Source: Acidaminococcales bacterium (GTDB taxonomy: Bacteria > Bacillota > Negativicutes > Acidaminococcales > JAISLQ01). From it: 7,253 nt of DNA. The stretch spans positions 1 to 7,253 of the forward strand of contig JAISPA010000185.1 of NCBI GenBank assembly GCA_031275255.1, written 5' to 3'. A program made the translations under genes and the position numbers. Within the stretch, counting starts at the first letter, position 1, and each line of letters opens with the position of its first letter. The notes under the pieces were generated by a model that had not been told where the DNA came from, made no database searches, and saw only the letters and a list, made by a program, of their open reading frames with translations. Positions 1 through 6,337 of this stretch are shown here, piece after piece.

Positions 1-2423
1 ATAACGAGATGAAGGGCGTATTTTCATCGCCCGAAGCGCTTATGGAGCAGCAGGCGATGAAAACCTTGTTTCCCGCCTCGCCCTACGGATTTGAGTCCGG
101 CGGCGCCCCTGACAGCATACCGCGGCTTGGGTGGGAGGAGTTTACGCGTTTTCACCAAACTTTCTATCATCCGGCCAACAGTTATATTTTTCTTTACGGC
201 GACTTGGCGATTGAAGAGACACTAAGTTTTCTTGACAAAGAATATCTGTCGGCGTTTGCGCGGATACCGGCCGCCCTGCCGCCCGCAAAACAGGCGATGC
301 CGGCGCGCACGGCCAAAGTGGAGGGCTTTTACCCTCTGGCCAAAGACGAAAGCGCGGAAAACAAAACTTTTTTAGGCTGGTACGCGGTTGTAGGCGATGC
401 CCTGGACGCCGAACAAAATTTCGCCTTGCAGCTTTTGGAACACTATCTTTTGGAAACAGCCGCCTCGCCCTTGAAACGAGCCCTGATCGACGCCGGGGTG
501 GGCAAAGAAGTATCCGGGTCTTTTTCCCGCAGTATCCGCCAGCCGGTGTTTTCTGTAAAGGCGGCCGGCGCACGGCCGGAAGATCAAAATGAGTTTGTCA
601 GCGTTATTTACCGGACGCTGCAGAACATCAGCATCGAAGGCATAGACAAGGAACTGCTCGCCGCTTCTTTGAACATAATGGAATTTAACTTGCGCGAGGC
701 TGATTTCGGCGTTTACCCCAAAGGTCTTATCTATGCGATAAATTGCATGGACAGTTGGTTGTACGGCGCCAGCCCGCTGCTTTACCTCTCTTACGACCGG
801 TTGCTTGGCGGGCTGCGGGATAAGCTGTCCACCCGTTATTATGAGTCGCTCATTGAAAACTGTCTTTTGGACAACACGCATCGGGCAGTATTGTCCCTCG
901 CGCCGCGTTACGGCCTGGAAGAGGAGCGCGGCCGGAAAACGGCGGAAGATTTGGCGGCGGCGAAAGCGAATTTCAGCGCCAAAGAATTGGCCGCCTGCGT
1001 TGACAATACCAAAAAACTGCTGGAATTTCAAAGCCAAACGGACAGCCGGGAAATGTTGGACAAAATACCGCTGCTCGAACGCAAAGATATAAAGCGCGCG
1101 GCGGAAAAAATGAAATACAGCCTGGAAAACAAAGAGAAGATGGACTTTCTCTACCTGCCGTCTTTTACCAACAAAATCGCTTATGTAAATTTGTATTTTG
1201 ACGCGCAGGGCCTGCCGGAAGAATTGGTGCCTTTCGCGCACCTTCTGAAAAATATCCTGGGGAGGATTGATACCGAAAGATACAATTACGCCGAACTCGC
1301 CAAAATGATCAACACCCATACGGGCGGCCTCTCTTTTGACGTCAGGACTTTTTCCTCCGCCGCCGGCGCGGACAGTTGCAGCCCGAAATTTGTCATCTCC
1401 GGCAAGGCCTTTGTCCGCGATATAGATAAATTGTGCGGCATCATGGCTGAAATATTGCTCAACACCATATTTATTGATAAAAAGCGCCTGCAGGAACTTA
1501 TCGGGGAATGTAAGGCCGTGTGGGACGCGGAGTTGTTTGCCCGCGGGCAGTCTATCGTAACCGAGAGGCTTGTTTCTTATTTTTCGCTTGCCGGCAAGTA
1601 CAGCGAACAGGGTTTTTTGAGCTATTACCGGTTTTTGCATTTATTGTTGAAAGAAGATATAGAAAAAGTACAAGAAAAACTGGAAATGACGGCTGGCATA
1701 CTTTTCGCCCGCAACAGCCTTCTCATAGCGTATTGCTGCGACGAAGCCGGCCGCGCCGCCGTATTTTCGGAAATAGTATCCGCTTTTTCCGCTTTGAAAA
1801 TGCAGATGTTTGAAAAACAAAAGTACCATTTTGCGCAAACGGCGAAAAACGAAGGCATAATCACTTCCGCGCAGGTACAGTACGTGGCCGCCGGCGGCAA
1901 CTTCGCCCGGCACGGGTATAGCTATGGCGGCGCGATGCGCGTTCTGGAAAACATCATGCGCTATGACTACCTTTGGAACAAAATACGGGTAAAAGGCGGC
2001 GCTTACGGCGCCAACGCCAGATTTGACTACAACGGCAACGCCGTTTTCAACTCTTACCGCGACCCCAACCTGGCGGACACCCTCATAGTATTCAAAGAAA
2101 CGCCGCTTTACATCGAAAAATTTTCCCCGGATGAGCGGGAGATGCGAAAATACGTGATCGGCACGATCAGCGGCCTTGACAAGCCCCTGTCCGTTTCCTT
2201 GCGGCTGGAGCGGGCGGTGGAATACCATTTGCGCGGCGTGGATCTGAATATGCGGCAAAAAGAACGGGACGAGATCATCGACTGTGCCGCCGCCGACATC
2301 AGGGCGCTGGCCGAACCGGTGCGCGCGCTTTTATCTGACGATTACCGGTGTGTTTTGGGCGGGGAGGAAAAAATCCTGGCCGCTAAAGATGTTTTCGCGG
2401 CCGTTGTGAACGCCGTTCCCTGA
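1..2423 (+). CDS. M16C-family zinc metallopeptidase (PreP/Cym1/insulinase type), 5'-truncated
   Basis: This is the 3' part of a peptidase M16C gene. The reading frame is open to the window edge: codons before the first ATG (position 9) read Asn-Glu, and the leading partial codon fits Tyr, giving the family stretch YNEMKGVFSSPE, so the ATG is internal. Family members are usually about 970 residues. About 804 are seen here, so roughly the first 170 are missing, including the HxxEH zinc ligands that normally lie upstream. After the end of the first M16 domain comes the middle M16C-associated region (roughly residues 300-550 from the ATG), then a C-terminal M16 domain. The latter carries KIRVKGGAYG with R660 and Y666, equivalent to the substrate-binding Arg/Tyr pair of PreP and insulysin, followed by FNSYRDPN. 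Such enzymes degrade unstructured peptides inside a closed chamber. No frameshift is visible. The gene ends at TGA 2421-2423, 218 bp before pxpB, so it is probably a separate transcription unit. The family assignment is secure; substrate and location are unknown. Confidence 0.9.
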   Translation, partial: NEMKGVFSSPEALMEQQAMKTLFPASPYGFESGGAPDSIPRLGWEEFTRFHQTFYHPANSYIFLYGDLAIEETLSFLDKEYLSAFARIPAALPPAKQAMPARTAKVEGFYPLAKDESAENKTFLGWYAVVGDALDAEQNFALQLLEHYLLETAASPLKRALIDAGVGKEVSGSFSRSIRQPVFSVKAAGARPEDQNEFVSVIYRTLQNISIEGIDKELLAASLNIMEFNLREADFGVYPKGLIYAINCMDSWLYGASPLLYLSYDRLLGGLRDKLSTRYYESLIENCLLDNTHRAVLSLAPRYGLEEERGRKTAEDLAAAKANFSAKELAACVDNTKKLLEFQSQTDSREMLDKIPLLERKDIKRAAEKMKYSLENKEKMDFLYLPSFTNKIAYVNLYFDAQGLPEELVPFAHLLKNILGRIDTERYNYAELAKMINTHTGGLSFDVRTFSSAAGADSCSPKFVISGKAFVRDIDKLCGIMAEILLNTIFIDKKRLQELIGECKAVWDAELFARGQSIVTERLVSYFSLAGKYSEQGFLSYYRFLHLLLKEDIEKVQEKLEMTAGILFARNSLLIAYCCDEAGRAAVFSEIVSAFSALKMQMFEKQKYHFAQTAKNEGIITSAQVQYVAAGGNFARHGYSYGGAMRVLENIMRYDYLWNKIRVKGGAYGANARFDYNGNAVFNSYRDPNLADTLIVFKETPLYIEKFSPDEREMRKYVIGTISGLDKPLSVSLRLERAVEYHLRGVDLNMRQKERDEIIDCAAADIRALAEPVRALLSDDYRCVLGGEEKILAAKDVFAAVVNAVP

Positions 2424-2427
2424 AGAA

Positions 2428-2496
2428 CGCCTGCGCAGGCGCGCCCTGTCCGCCTTTGCCTGCCGTCGGCTGTGGATGCCGGTGGCCGGGGCGGAC
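2428..2496. repeat. GC-rich inverted repeats downstream of the peptidase gene
   Basis: Just after the M16C stop codon there is a perfect 14-bp palindrome, CGCCTGCGCAGGCG (2428-2441). It is followed by GTCCGCC (2448-2454), which is complementary to GGCGGAC (2490-2496) and encloses smaller CCGG-type repeats. These could fold in the 3' end of the peptidase mRNA and may protect or end the transcript. No T-run follows, so this is not a canonical intrinsic terminator. The pairing is seen by eye; the function is inference. Confidence 0.35.
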
Positions 2497-2508
2497 CGGC
2501 GCAGTGCC

Positions 2509-2574
2509 AAAACCGCAATGCGTGAAAATTGCGAAAAAAGGGTTTCCCTGTTTTAAGTCGAAGAAAACCGCAAT
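2509..2574. repeat. 11-bp direct repeat AAAACCGCAAT (two copies) in the pxp leader
   Basis: AAAACCGCAAT occurs at 2509-2519 and again at 2564-2574, with starts 55 bp apart, upstream of pxpB. The intervening ATTGCG (2528-2533) is complementary to the CGCAAT part of both copies. This could be a pair of binding sites for a regulator or alternative RNA pairing partners. The repeat is seen directly; any role is inference. Confidence 0.4.
2514..2554 (+). promoter_or_regulatory. Two adjacent hairpins upstream of pxpB, possible leader or weak terminator
   Basis: The first hairpin is CGCAAT (2514-2519) with ATTGCG (2528-2533) and an 8-nt loop. The second has GGG (2540-2542) and CCC (2546-2548) around a TTT loop, extended by A2539-T2549 and, across a bulged G2550, by A2535-2538 with TTTT 2551-2554. 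The A-run/T-run layout resembles a weak, perhaps bidirectional, terminator of the peptidase gene, or a leader hairpin for pxpBCA. The stems are short, so confidence is low. Confidence 0.3.
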
Positions 2575-2630
2575 ACCATGATTTTGCTTATGGCGTTGTG
2601 CGGTAATGTGAATACGCCCGCTGACAAAAA

Positions 2631-2635
2631 AGGAG
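2631..2635 (+). promoter_or_regulatory. Ribosome binding site of pxpB (supports GTG start)
   Basis: AGGAG lies six bases before GTG 2642 and is preceded by an A-run. This good spacing is the reason to accept the GTG start, which also gives a protein beginning at the conserved N-terminus of the family. Confidence 0.8.
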
Positions 2636-2641
2636 TTCGCC

Positions 2642-3364
2642 GTGTCTTTTGCCTTTAAAATTTTAACAACCGGCGACCGGGCTGTCGCCGTCGAATTTGG
2701 CGCCGCCATCGATGAAAAAATAAACGCCAGGGTGCATCTGCTGGCGCGCTTTTTCGCCGGGGAACGCCCTTGTCCGGGCATTGTTGACATTGTCCCGACC
2801 TATCGTTCACTTTCACTCATTTTTGACCCGTTTGTCCTTAGCAAAAAAGAACTGTGCGGCCTGATTGAAACTTACATCGCAGCAAACCGGGACATGTTCG
2901 CGGAAGCGTCTTTCACGCGGGTTTCCCATACCGTCAAAATACCGGTATGCTACGGCGGGGAATTCGGGCCTGACCTCGCGGCGGTGGCGCTGCATAGCGG
3001 CTTGTCTGAGGACGAAGTCGTAAACATCCACTCGGCGGTCAAATACAAAGTGTATATGTTGGGATTTTTGCCGGGATTTCCTTATTTGGGGGGATTGGAC
3101 GAAAGAATCGCCTGCCCCCGGCTCAAAACGCCCAGAACCAATGTGCCGGCCGGCTCGGTCGGCATAGCGGCGAGCCAGACGGGCGTTTATCCGGTGGACA
3201 GCCCCGGCGGCTGGCAGCTTATCGGCCGGACGCCTCAAAGAATATTTGACAAAAACCGCGGCAAGCCTTTTATGGTGCAGCCGGGCGACATGATAGAATT
3301 TGTGCCGGTGGGAAAAGAAGAATATAACCGTTTGCTGGCGGAAACGGCGGTGAAAAAATGCTGA
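2642..3364 (+). CDS. pxpB: 5-oxoprolinase subunit B (PxpB / KipI family)
   Basis: This is a 240-residue protein of the KipI/AHS1 (allophanate hydrolase subunit 1-like) family, normal length for PxpB. With PxpC and PxpA it forms the prokaryotic ATP-dependent 5-oxoprolinase, which opens 5-oxoproline to glutamate in the cytoplasm. The N-terminus, with TTGDRAVAVEFG, matches the family. The hallmark C-terminal block is complete: GFLPGFPYLGG (141-151), CPRLKTPRTNVPAGSVGIA (158-176) and YPVDSPGGWQLIGRTP (183-198). Start is GTG with AGGAG six bases upstream. Its last codons overlap the pxpC start by 7 bp (ATGCTGA), which indicates translational coupling and one mRNA. B. subtilis KipI was first named as an inhibitor of the sporulation kinase KinA. 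With pxpC and pxpA adjacent, the metabolic role is the better reading here. Confidence 0.95.
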   Translation: MSFAFKILTTGDRAVAVEFGAAIDEKINARVHLLARFFAGERPCPGIVDIVPTYRSLSLIFDPFVLSKKELCGLIETYIAANRDMFAEASFTRVSHTVKIPVCYGGEFGPDLAAVALHSGLSEDEVVNIHSAVKYKVYMLGFLPGFPYLGGLDERIACPRLKTPRTNVPAGSVGIAASQTGVYPVDSPGGWQLIGRTPQRIFDKNRGKPFMVQPGDMIEFVPVGKEEYNRLLAETAVKKC

Positions 3365-4365
3365 AAGTATTAAACCCGGGCTTTTTCGCCACCATCCAGG
3401 ACCTTGGCCGGACGGGGTTTCTGGCCTTTGGCGTGCCGCAGGCCGGCGCGCTGGATGATTATGCCTGCCGCGCGGCCAACCTGCTCGCCGGCAACGACGA
3501 AAACGCTCCGCTTTTGGAATTGACCATGTTCGGCGGCGAATACGAATTTTGCGCCGATACACTCATCGCGCTCGCCGGCGCCGACATGGCGGCGGAACTG
3601 GACGGCGCCCCGCTTGGCAACTGGTCGTCGCGCCGGGTAAAAAAAGGCCAGAAACTGGCCCTGTCTTTCGCCGGCAGCGGCTGCCGCGCTTATCTGGCGG
3701 TGGCCGGCGGGTTTAAAATAGCAAAAACGATGGGCAGCTGTAGTACCCACACCCGTTCCGGGATCGGGGGAATGGAGGGGCGGCCTTTGCGAAAAGGCGA
3801 TCTGTTGCCGATGGCCGAAAGCGCGGGCGGACAGGAAAAAAACCTGCCCGGGGAATTAAAGCCGACGGCCGTCCCGCCCCTGCTCCGGGTGTTGCCCGGA
3901 CCGCAGGCGGACGCTTTTTCCGGCGACGTGTTTGCCGTCCTTGAAAGCGAGGAATATTTGATCGAGGCCGATTCCGACCGCATGGGCTACCGTCTGCGCG
4001 GCCCCTCGCTCAAACACAAAGCCGGCGCCGACATTATCTCCGACGCGCTTATAAGCGGCGGGGTCCAGGCGCCGGGCAGCGGGCAGCCGATCATAATGCT
4101 CAACGACTGCCAGACTACCGGCGGCTACACCAAACTTTGTTTTGTCGTAAGCCCCGACCTTCCGCTCCTGGCGCAATGCCGGCCCGGCGACCGGATAAAA
4201 TTCCGGGCGGTAACCGAGGAGGAATCGCTTTTGGCTTTAGAAGAGTACAAGGGGCGGCTGGCCCGGCTTCGGGAATTCGCGAAAGAAAAAACGCCGGCGC
4301 GGCTTTGGCGGCTGACCGTGAGTAGCAAGCGCTACGATATAGAAATAGAGGAGGTTTATAAATGA
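3358..4365 (+). CDS. pxpC: 5-oxoprolinase subunit C (PxpC / KipA, AHS2 family)
   Basis: This 335-residue protein belongs to the biotin-dependent-carboxyltransferase-like AHS2 family; KipA of B. subtilis and PxpC of E. coli are the named members. It partners PxpB in the 5-oxoprolinase complex. Motifs in order: NPGFFATIQDLGRTG (6-20), GVPQAGALDDYA (25-36), GSCSTHTRSGIGGMEGR (126-142), DRMGYRLRG (207-215), GSGQP (240-244) and QTTGGY (252-257). All are typical of the family, and length and ends are normal. The ATG overlaps the pxpB stop by 7 bp and has only a weak purine-rich sequence before it, so translation is probably coupled to pxpB. The stop overlaps the pxpA start as ATGA. Such proteins are often mislabelled as urea carboxylase or allophanate hydrolase subunits, but neither pathway is present here. 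The assignment is firm. Confidence 0.95.
   Translation: MLKVLNPGFFATIQDLGRTGFLAFGVPQAGALDDYACRAANLLAGNDENAPLLELTMFGGEYEFCADTLIALAGADMAAELDGAPLGNWSSRRVKKGQKLALSFAGSGCRAYLAVAGGFKIAKTMGSCSTHTRSGIGGMEGRPLRKGDLLPMAESAGGQEKNLPGELKPTAVPPLLRVLPGPQADAFSGDVFAVLESEEYLIEADSDRMGYRLRGPSLKHKAGADIISDALISGGVQAPGSGQPIIMLNDCQTTGGYTKLCFVVSPDLPLLAQCRPGDRIKFRAVTEEESLLALEEYKGRLARLREFAKEKTPARLWRLTVSSKRYDIEIEEVYK
4348..4354 (+). promoter_or_regulatory. Strong ribosome binding site of pxpA inside the end of pxpC
   Basis: GAGGAGG lies seven bases before the pxpA ATG (4362) and within the last codons of pxpC. It would give pxpA efficient initiation in addition to coupling through the ATGA overlap. Confidence 0.8.
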
Positions 4366-5126
4366 AAATAGACTTAAACTGCGATACCGGCGAGAATTTC
4401 GGCGTATACCGCCTGGGCGAAGACACAGAAGTGATGCCGCTGGTAACCTCGGTAAACATCGCCTGCGGCTTTCACGCCTCCGACCCGCTGAACATGCGGC
4501 GGGCGGTGCGGCTGGCAAAACAGCACGGCACGGCCGTCGGCGCGCATCCGTCCTTTCCCGACCTGGTGGGTTTTGGCCGCCGGGTGATGAATCTTGCGCC
4601 GGAGGAGATAATTGCCGACGTCATCTATCAGGTGAGTGCGCTGAAAGGTTTTTGCGCGGCGGAAGGCGTACCTATGCAGCATGTCAAGGCGCACGGCGCG
4701 CTTTACAACGTGGCGGAAAAAGATGCCGCCGCCGCCGAAACCATCGCCAGGGCGATAAAAGCGGTGGACGAAAACCTGATAATGGTCTGCATGGCCAACT
4801 CGGAAATGGTCAAAGGCGCCAAAGCCGCCGGGCTGCGCTATGTGGAGGAATTTTTCGCCGACCGCGCCTATACGCCGGCAGGCAATCTGGTTTCCCGCAA
4901 AGTCGCAGGCTCGGTCGTCCATGACGCCGATGCGGTCGCCGACCGTGTTTTGCGGGTGATAAAAGAGAAAAAAGTAAAAAGCATTGACGGCACGGACGTC
5001 GTGCTCAACGCGCAGACCATTTGCGTACACGGCGATACGCCGGGCGCGGTGGAGCTTATCCGCAAAATACGAGGCGAACTGCAAAACGCCGGTTTAGAGT
5101 TGGAAGCTTTCGGTCAGTGGCTGTAA
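4362..5126 (+). CDS. pxpA: 5-oxoprolinase subunit A (PxpA, LamB/YcsF family)
   Basis: This 254-residue protein is a full-length member of the LamB/YcsF family, the third subunit needed for ATP-dependent 5-oxoprolinase activity. Conserved blocks: DLNCDTGENFG (4-14, with acidic D4 and D8), VNIACGFHASDP (31-42), GAHPSFPDLVGFGRR (60-74), VKAHGALYN (108-116) and a C-terminal VHGDTP (222-227). The conserved His and Asp residues at 38, 62, 67, 111 and 223 suit a metal-assisted active site; that role is inferred. It begins in an ATGA overlap with the pxpC stop and has a strong GAGGAGG site. The order pxpB-pxpC-pxpA differs from the pxpA-first arrangement of B. subtilis, but the trio is complete. The next gene starts 49 bp after its stop with no terminator between, so cotranscription is likely. 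Confidence 0.95.
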   Translation: MKIDLNCDTGENFGVYRLGEDTEVMPLVTSVNIACGFHASDPLNMRRAVRLAKQHGTAVGAHPSFPDLVGFGRRVMNLAPEEIIADVIYQVSALKGFCAAEGVPMQHVKAHGALYNVAEKDAAAAETIARAIKAVDENLIMVCMANSEMVKGAKAAGLRYVEEFFADRAYTPAGNLVSRKVAGSVVHDADAVADRVLRVIKEKKVKSIDGTDVVLNAQTICVHGDTPGAVELIRKIRGELQNAGLELEAFGQWL

Positions 5127-5158
5127 TTGCGGCGCTGGCATCGACGATTTTTATATTT

Positions 5159-5164
5159 GAGGTG
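5159..5164 (+). promoter_or_regulatory. Ribosome binding site of the DUF4392 gene (decides the start)
   Basis: GAGGTG is fully complementary to the 16S anti-SD core. It ends 11 bases before ATG 5176, a rather long spacing. An in-frame GTG at 5164 overlaps this site and so cannot use it, which favours the ATG. Confidence 0.55.
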
Positions 5165-5175
5165 TGGGACGGATA

Positions 5176-6198
5176 ATGGAAAAAGAAGAAGCGCTTTGCC
5201 GGATCGGCGAAACCTTGGACAACCTTATGTGCGCGGACATAGCCGCGCGGGGTAGCATCGCCTGTCTATACGGGGCGGCCAGAAAACTAAGCCCGGCGCC
5301 TTTGACGCTGGGGGCGGCGAAAATATTGAAAAACTCCCTGAAAGCCAAAGATCGGGTTGTTCTGGCTACAGGCTGGATAGACCAGCCGGAAGCGGCGCCC
5401 GGGTTTGGCGAAACGGACGGCCCCGGCGGCACGCTTGTTTTGGCCAGGGCTTTGCGCCAGCTCTGTAAGGCGGCCTGTGTAGTCGTTACCGACGCCGGGC
5501 TCGTCGATGGCATGAAAAAGGTCGCCCAGGCGGCTGGCTTTCATTGCGTTGCGCCGGACGCGCTTGACCACTCCATAGAACGCGACAAACTCATGACGCT
5601 TTCCATTTTGCCTTTCCCGGCCGAGGCGGCGCAGGCCAAGGCGGCGGCGGTCAAACTGCTTGACGAAATAAATCCGTCCGTCTGCATCGCCGTTGAGCGC
5701 GGCGGCATGAACGAGGAAGGCCGCATACACTCTATGACCGGCTTTGACACCTCGGCGGCGCAGGCCAAGATCGACTACATATTTCAGGAGGCGCGTAGGC
5801 GAAAAATCAAAACCCTCGGCATCGGCGACGGCGGCAATGAAATCGGCATGGCCAATATCAAAGACTGCATACGGGAAAACATCAAATACGGCCGCGAATG
5901 TTTATGCCCCTGCCGAAAAGGCATCGCGCCCGCGACTTTGGTTGATTATCTTTTGACCGCGGCTGTTTCCAACTGGGGCTGTTACGCGCTGGCCGGCATG
6001 CTGGCCGCGCTGTGCGGCCGGCCAGATTTGGCTCATACGCCGGAACGGGAAGAGCGCATATTGAAAAACGCCGCCGACAGCGGATTTCACGACGCCATGA
6101 GCGGCGGGGTGGAGTACAGCGTCGACGGGTGCGAATTGCCGGTACATACGGCAATGGTTGCGCTTATGCGCGCCGCCGTGCAGCAGGGCGGGCGGTAG
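5176..6198 (+). CDS. DUF4392 protein, D-glutamate cyclase C-terminal-half homologue
   Basis: This 340-residue protein belongs to the DUF4392 family (D-glutamate cyclase-like C-terminal domain), which forms the C-terminal half of mammalian DGLUCY. DGLUCY converts D-glutamate to 5-oxo-D-proline. Visible family motifs: ATGWID (64-69), ETDGPGG (79-85), VVTDAG, ERGGMNEEGRIHSMTG (174-189), GIGDGGNEIGMAN (215-227) and SNWGCYALAGML (265-276). The glycine-rich loops suggest a nucleotide- or phosphate-type ligand site, but catalytic residues are not established to my knowledge. An unusual CLCPC cluster (242-246) precedes the last block. The start is taken as ATG 5176; GTG 5164 would add four residues but lies inside the Shine-Dalgarno. 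The gene is 49 bp behind pxpA and so probably part of the same operon. No signal peptide or membrane segment is seen, so it is cytoplasmic. The family is sure; the exact reaction in this organism is inferred from its neighbours. Confidence 0.85.
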   Translation: MEKEEALCRIGETLDNLMCADIAARGSIACLYGAARKLSPAPLTLGAAKILKNSLKAKDRVVLATGWIDQPEAAPGFGETDGPGGTLVLARALRQLCKAACVVVTDAGLVDGMKKVAQAAGFHCVAPDALDHSIERDKLMTLSILPFPAEAAQAKAAAVKLLDEINPSVCIAVERGGMNEEGRIHSMTGFDTSAAQAKIDYIFQEARRRKIKTLGIGDGGNEIGMANIKDCIRENIKYGRECLCPCRKGIAPATLVDYLLTAAVSNWGCYALAGMLAALCGRPDLAHTPEREERILKNAADSGFHDAMSGGVEYSVDGCELPVHTAMVALMRAAVQQGGR

Positions 6199-6225
6199 GC
6201 GCGGCGCTCAGGGCACAGGGGATGT

Positions 6226-6272
6226 TTGCCGTTTTGCGCCCTTCCCGCCGGACGGGACGCAGGGCGCGGCAA
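6226..6272 (+). promoter_or_regulatory. Compound hairpin between the DUF4392 and DUF1445 genes
   Basis: Nested complementary arms are visible: outer TTGCC (6226-6230) with GGCAA (6268-6272), middle GCGCCC (6236-6241) with GGGCGC (6262-6267), and inner TCCCG (6243-6247) with CGGGA (6253-6257) around a 5-nt loop. No T-run follows, so a canonical intrinsic terminator is unlikely. It could be an mRNA processing or stabilising element that lowers or separates expression of the downstream gene. The pairing is seen by eye; the role is inference. Confidence 0.45.
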
Positions 6273-6284
6273 TCCACGCAACTG

Positions 6285-6314
6285 TTGCCATTATGCCTAT
6301 ATTGGCAATATAAA
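6285..6314 (+). promoter_or_regulatory. Candidate sigma-A-type promoter of the DUF1445 gene
   Basis: TTGCCA (6285-6290, 5/6 match to TTGACA) is followed after 18 bp by TATAAA (6309-6314, 5/6 match to TATAAT). Transcription would begin near 6321, right at the Shine-Dalgarno, which would be an unusually short leader and is a point against it. It remains possible that the gene is only read from the upstream operon. Confidence 0.35.
6298..6312. promoter_or_regulatory. Perfect AT-rich palindrome, operator-like
   Basis: TATATTGGCAATATA is a 7-1-7 perfect inverted repeat around a single G, lying in the GC-rich context of the intergenic gap. It sits over the spacer and -10 of the candidate promoter and nine bases before the Shine-Dalgarno. 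Such symmetry is typical of a dimeric repressor site. No regulator gene is in the window, so the binding protein is unknown. Confidence 0.45.
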
Positions 6315-6320
6315 AACGAA

Positions 6321-6326
6321 AAGGAG
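6321..6326 (+). promoter_or_regulatory. Ribosome binding site of the DUF1445 gene
   Basis: AAGGAG lies 11 bases before ATG 6338. The spacing is longer than ideal, but no other in-frame start fits the family N-terminus better. Confidence 0.6.
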
Positions 6327-6337
6327 ATTTAACGAGC

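Noticed and set aside
372..1640. Long open reading frame on the - strand (about 420 codons)
   Set aside because: It lies wholly opposite the M16C peptidase gene, whose protein shows clear family motifs. The antisense translation has no recognisable domain and is a by-product of GC-rich third positions.
9..2423. Full-length M16 peptidase starting at ATG 9
   Set aside because: The frame stays open upstream of the ATG with codons that match the conserved YNEMKG stretch, and the zinc-binding N-terminal region is missing, so the gene is cut by the window edge.
2642..3364. KipI as a sporulation kinase inhibitor
   Set aside because: That role was described for B. subtilis KipI. Nothing here (no kinA or sporulation gene) supports it, and the full pxpBCA set points to metabolism.
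2813..3562. Open reading frame on the - strand opposite pxpB and pxpC
   Set aside because: It is antisense to two well-supported overlapping genes, is rich in Arg/His as expected for a shadow frame, and has no family motif.
2642..4365. Allophanate hydrolase/urea carboxylase-like subunits
   Set aside because: The AHS1 and AHS2 domain names come from a distant relationship. The adjacent pxpA and absence of urea or allophanate genes make 5-oxoprolinase the right reading.
6236..6267. Intrinsic terminator after the DUF4392 gene
   Set aside because: The GCGCCC/GGGCGC stem is good, but no T-rich tract follows it (the next bases are GGCAATCCACG), so it is reported only as a structured element.
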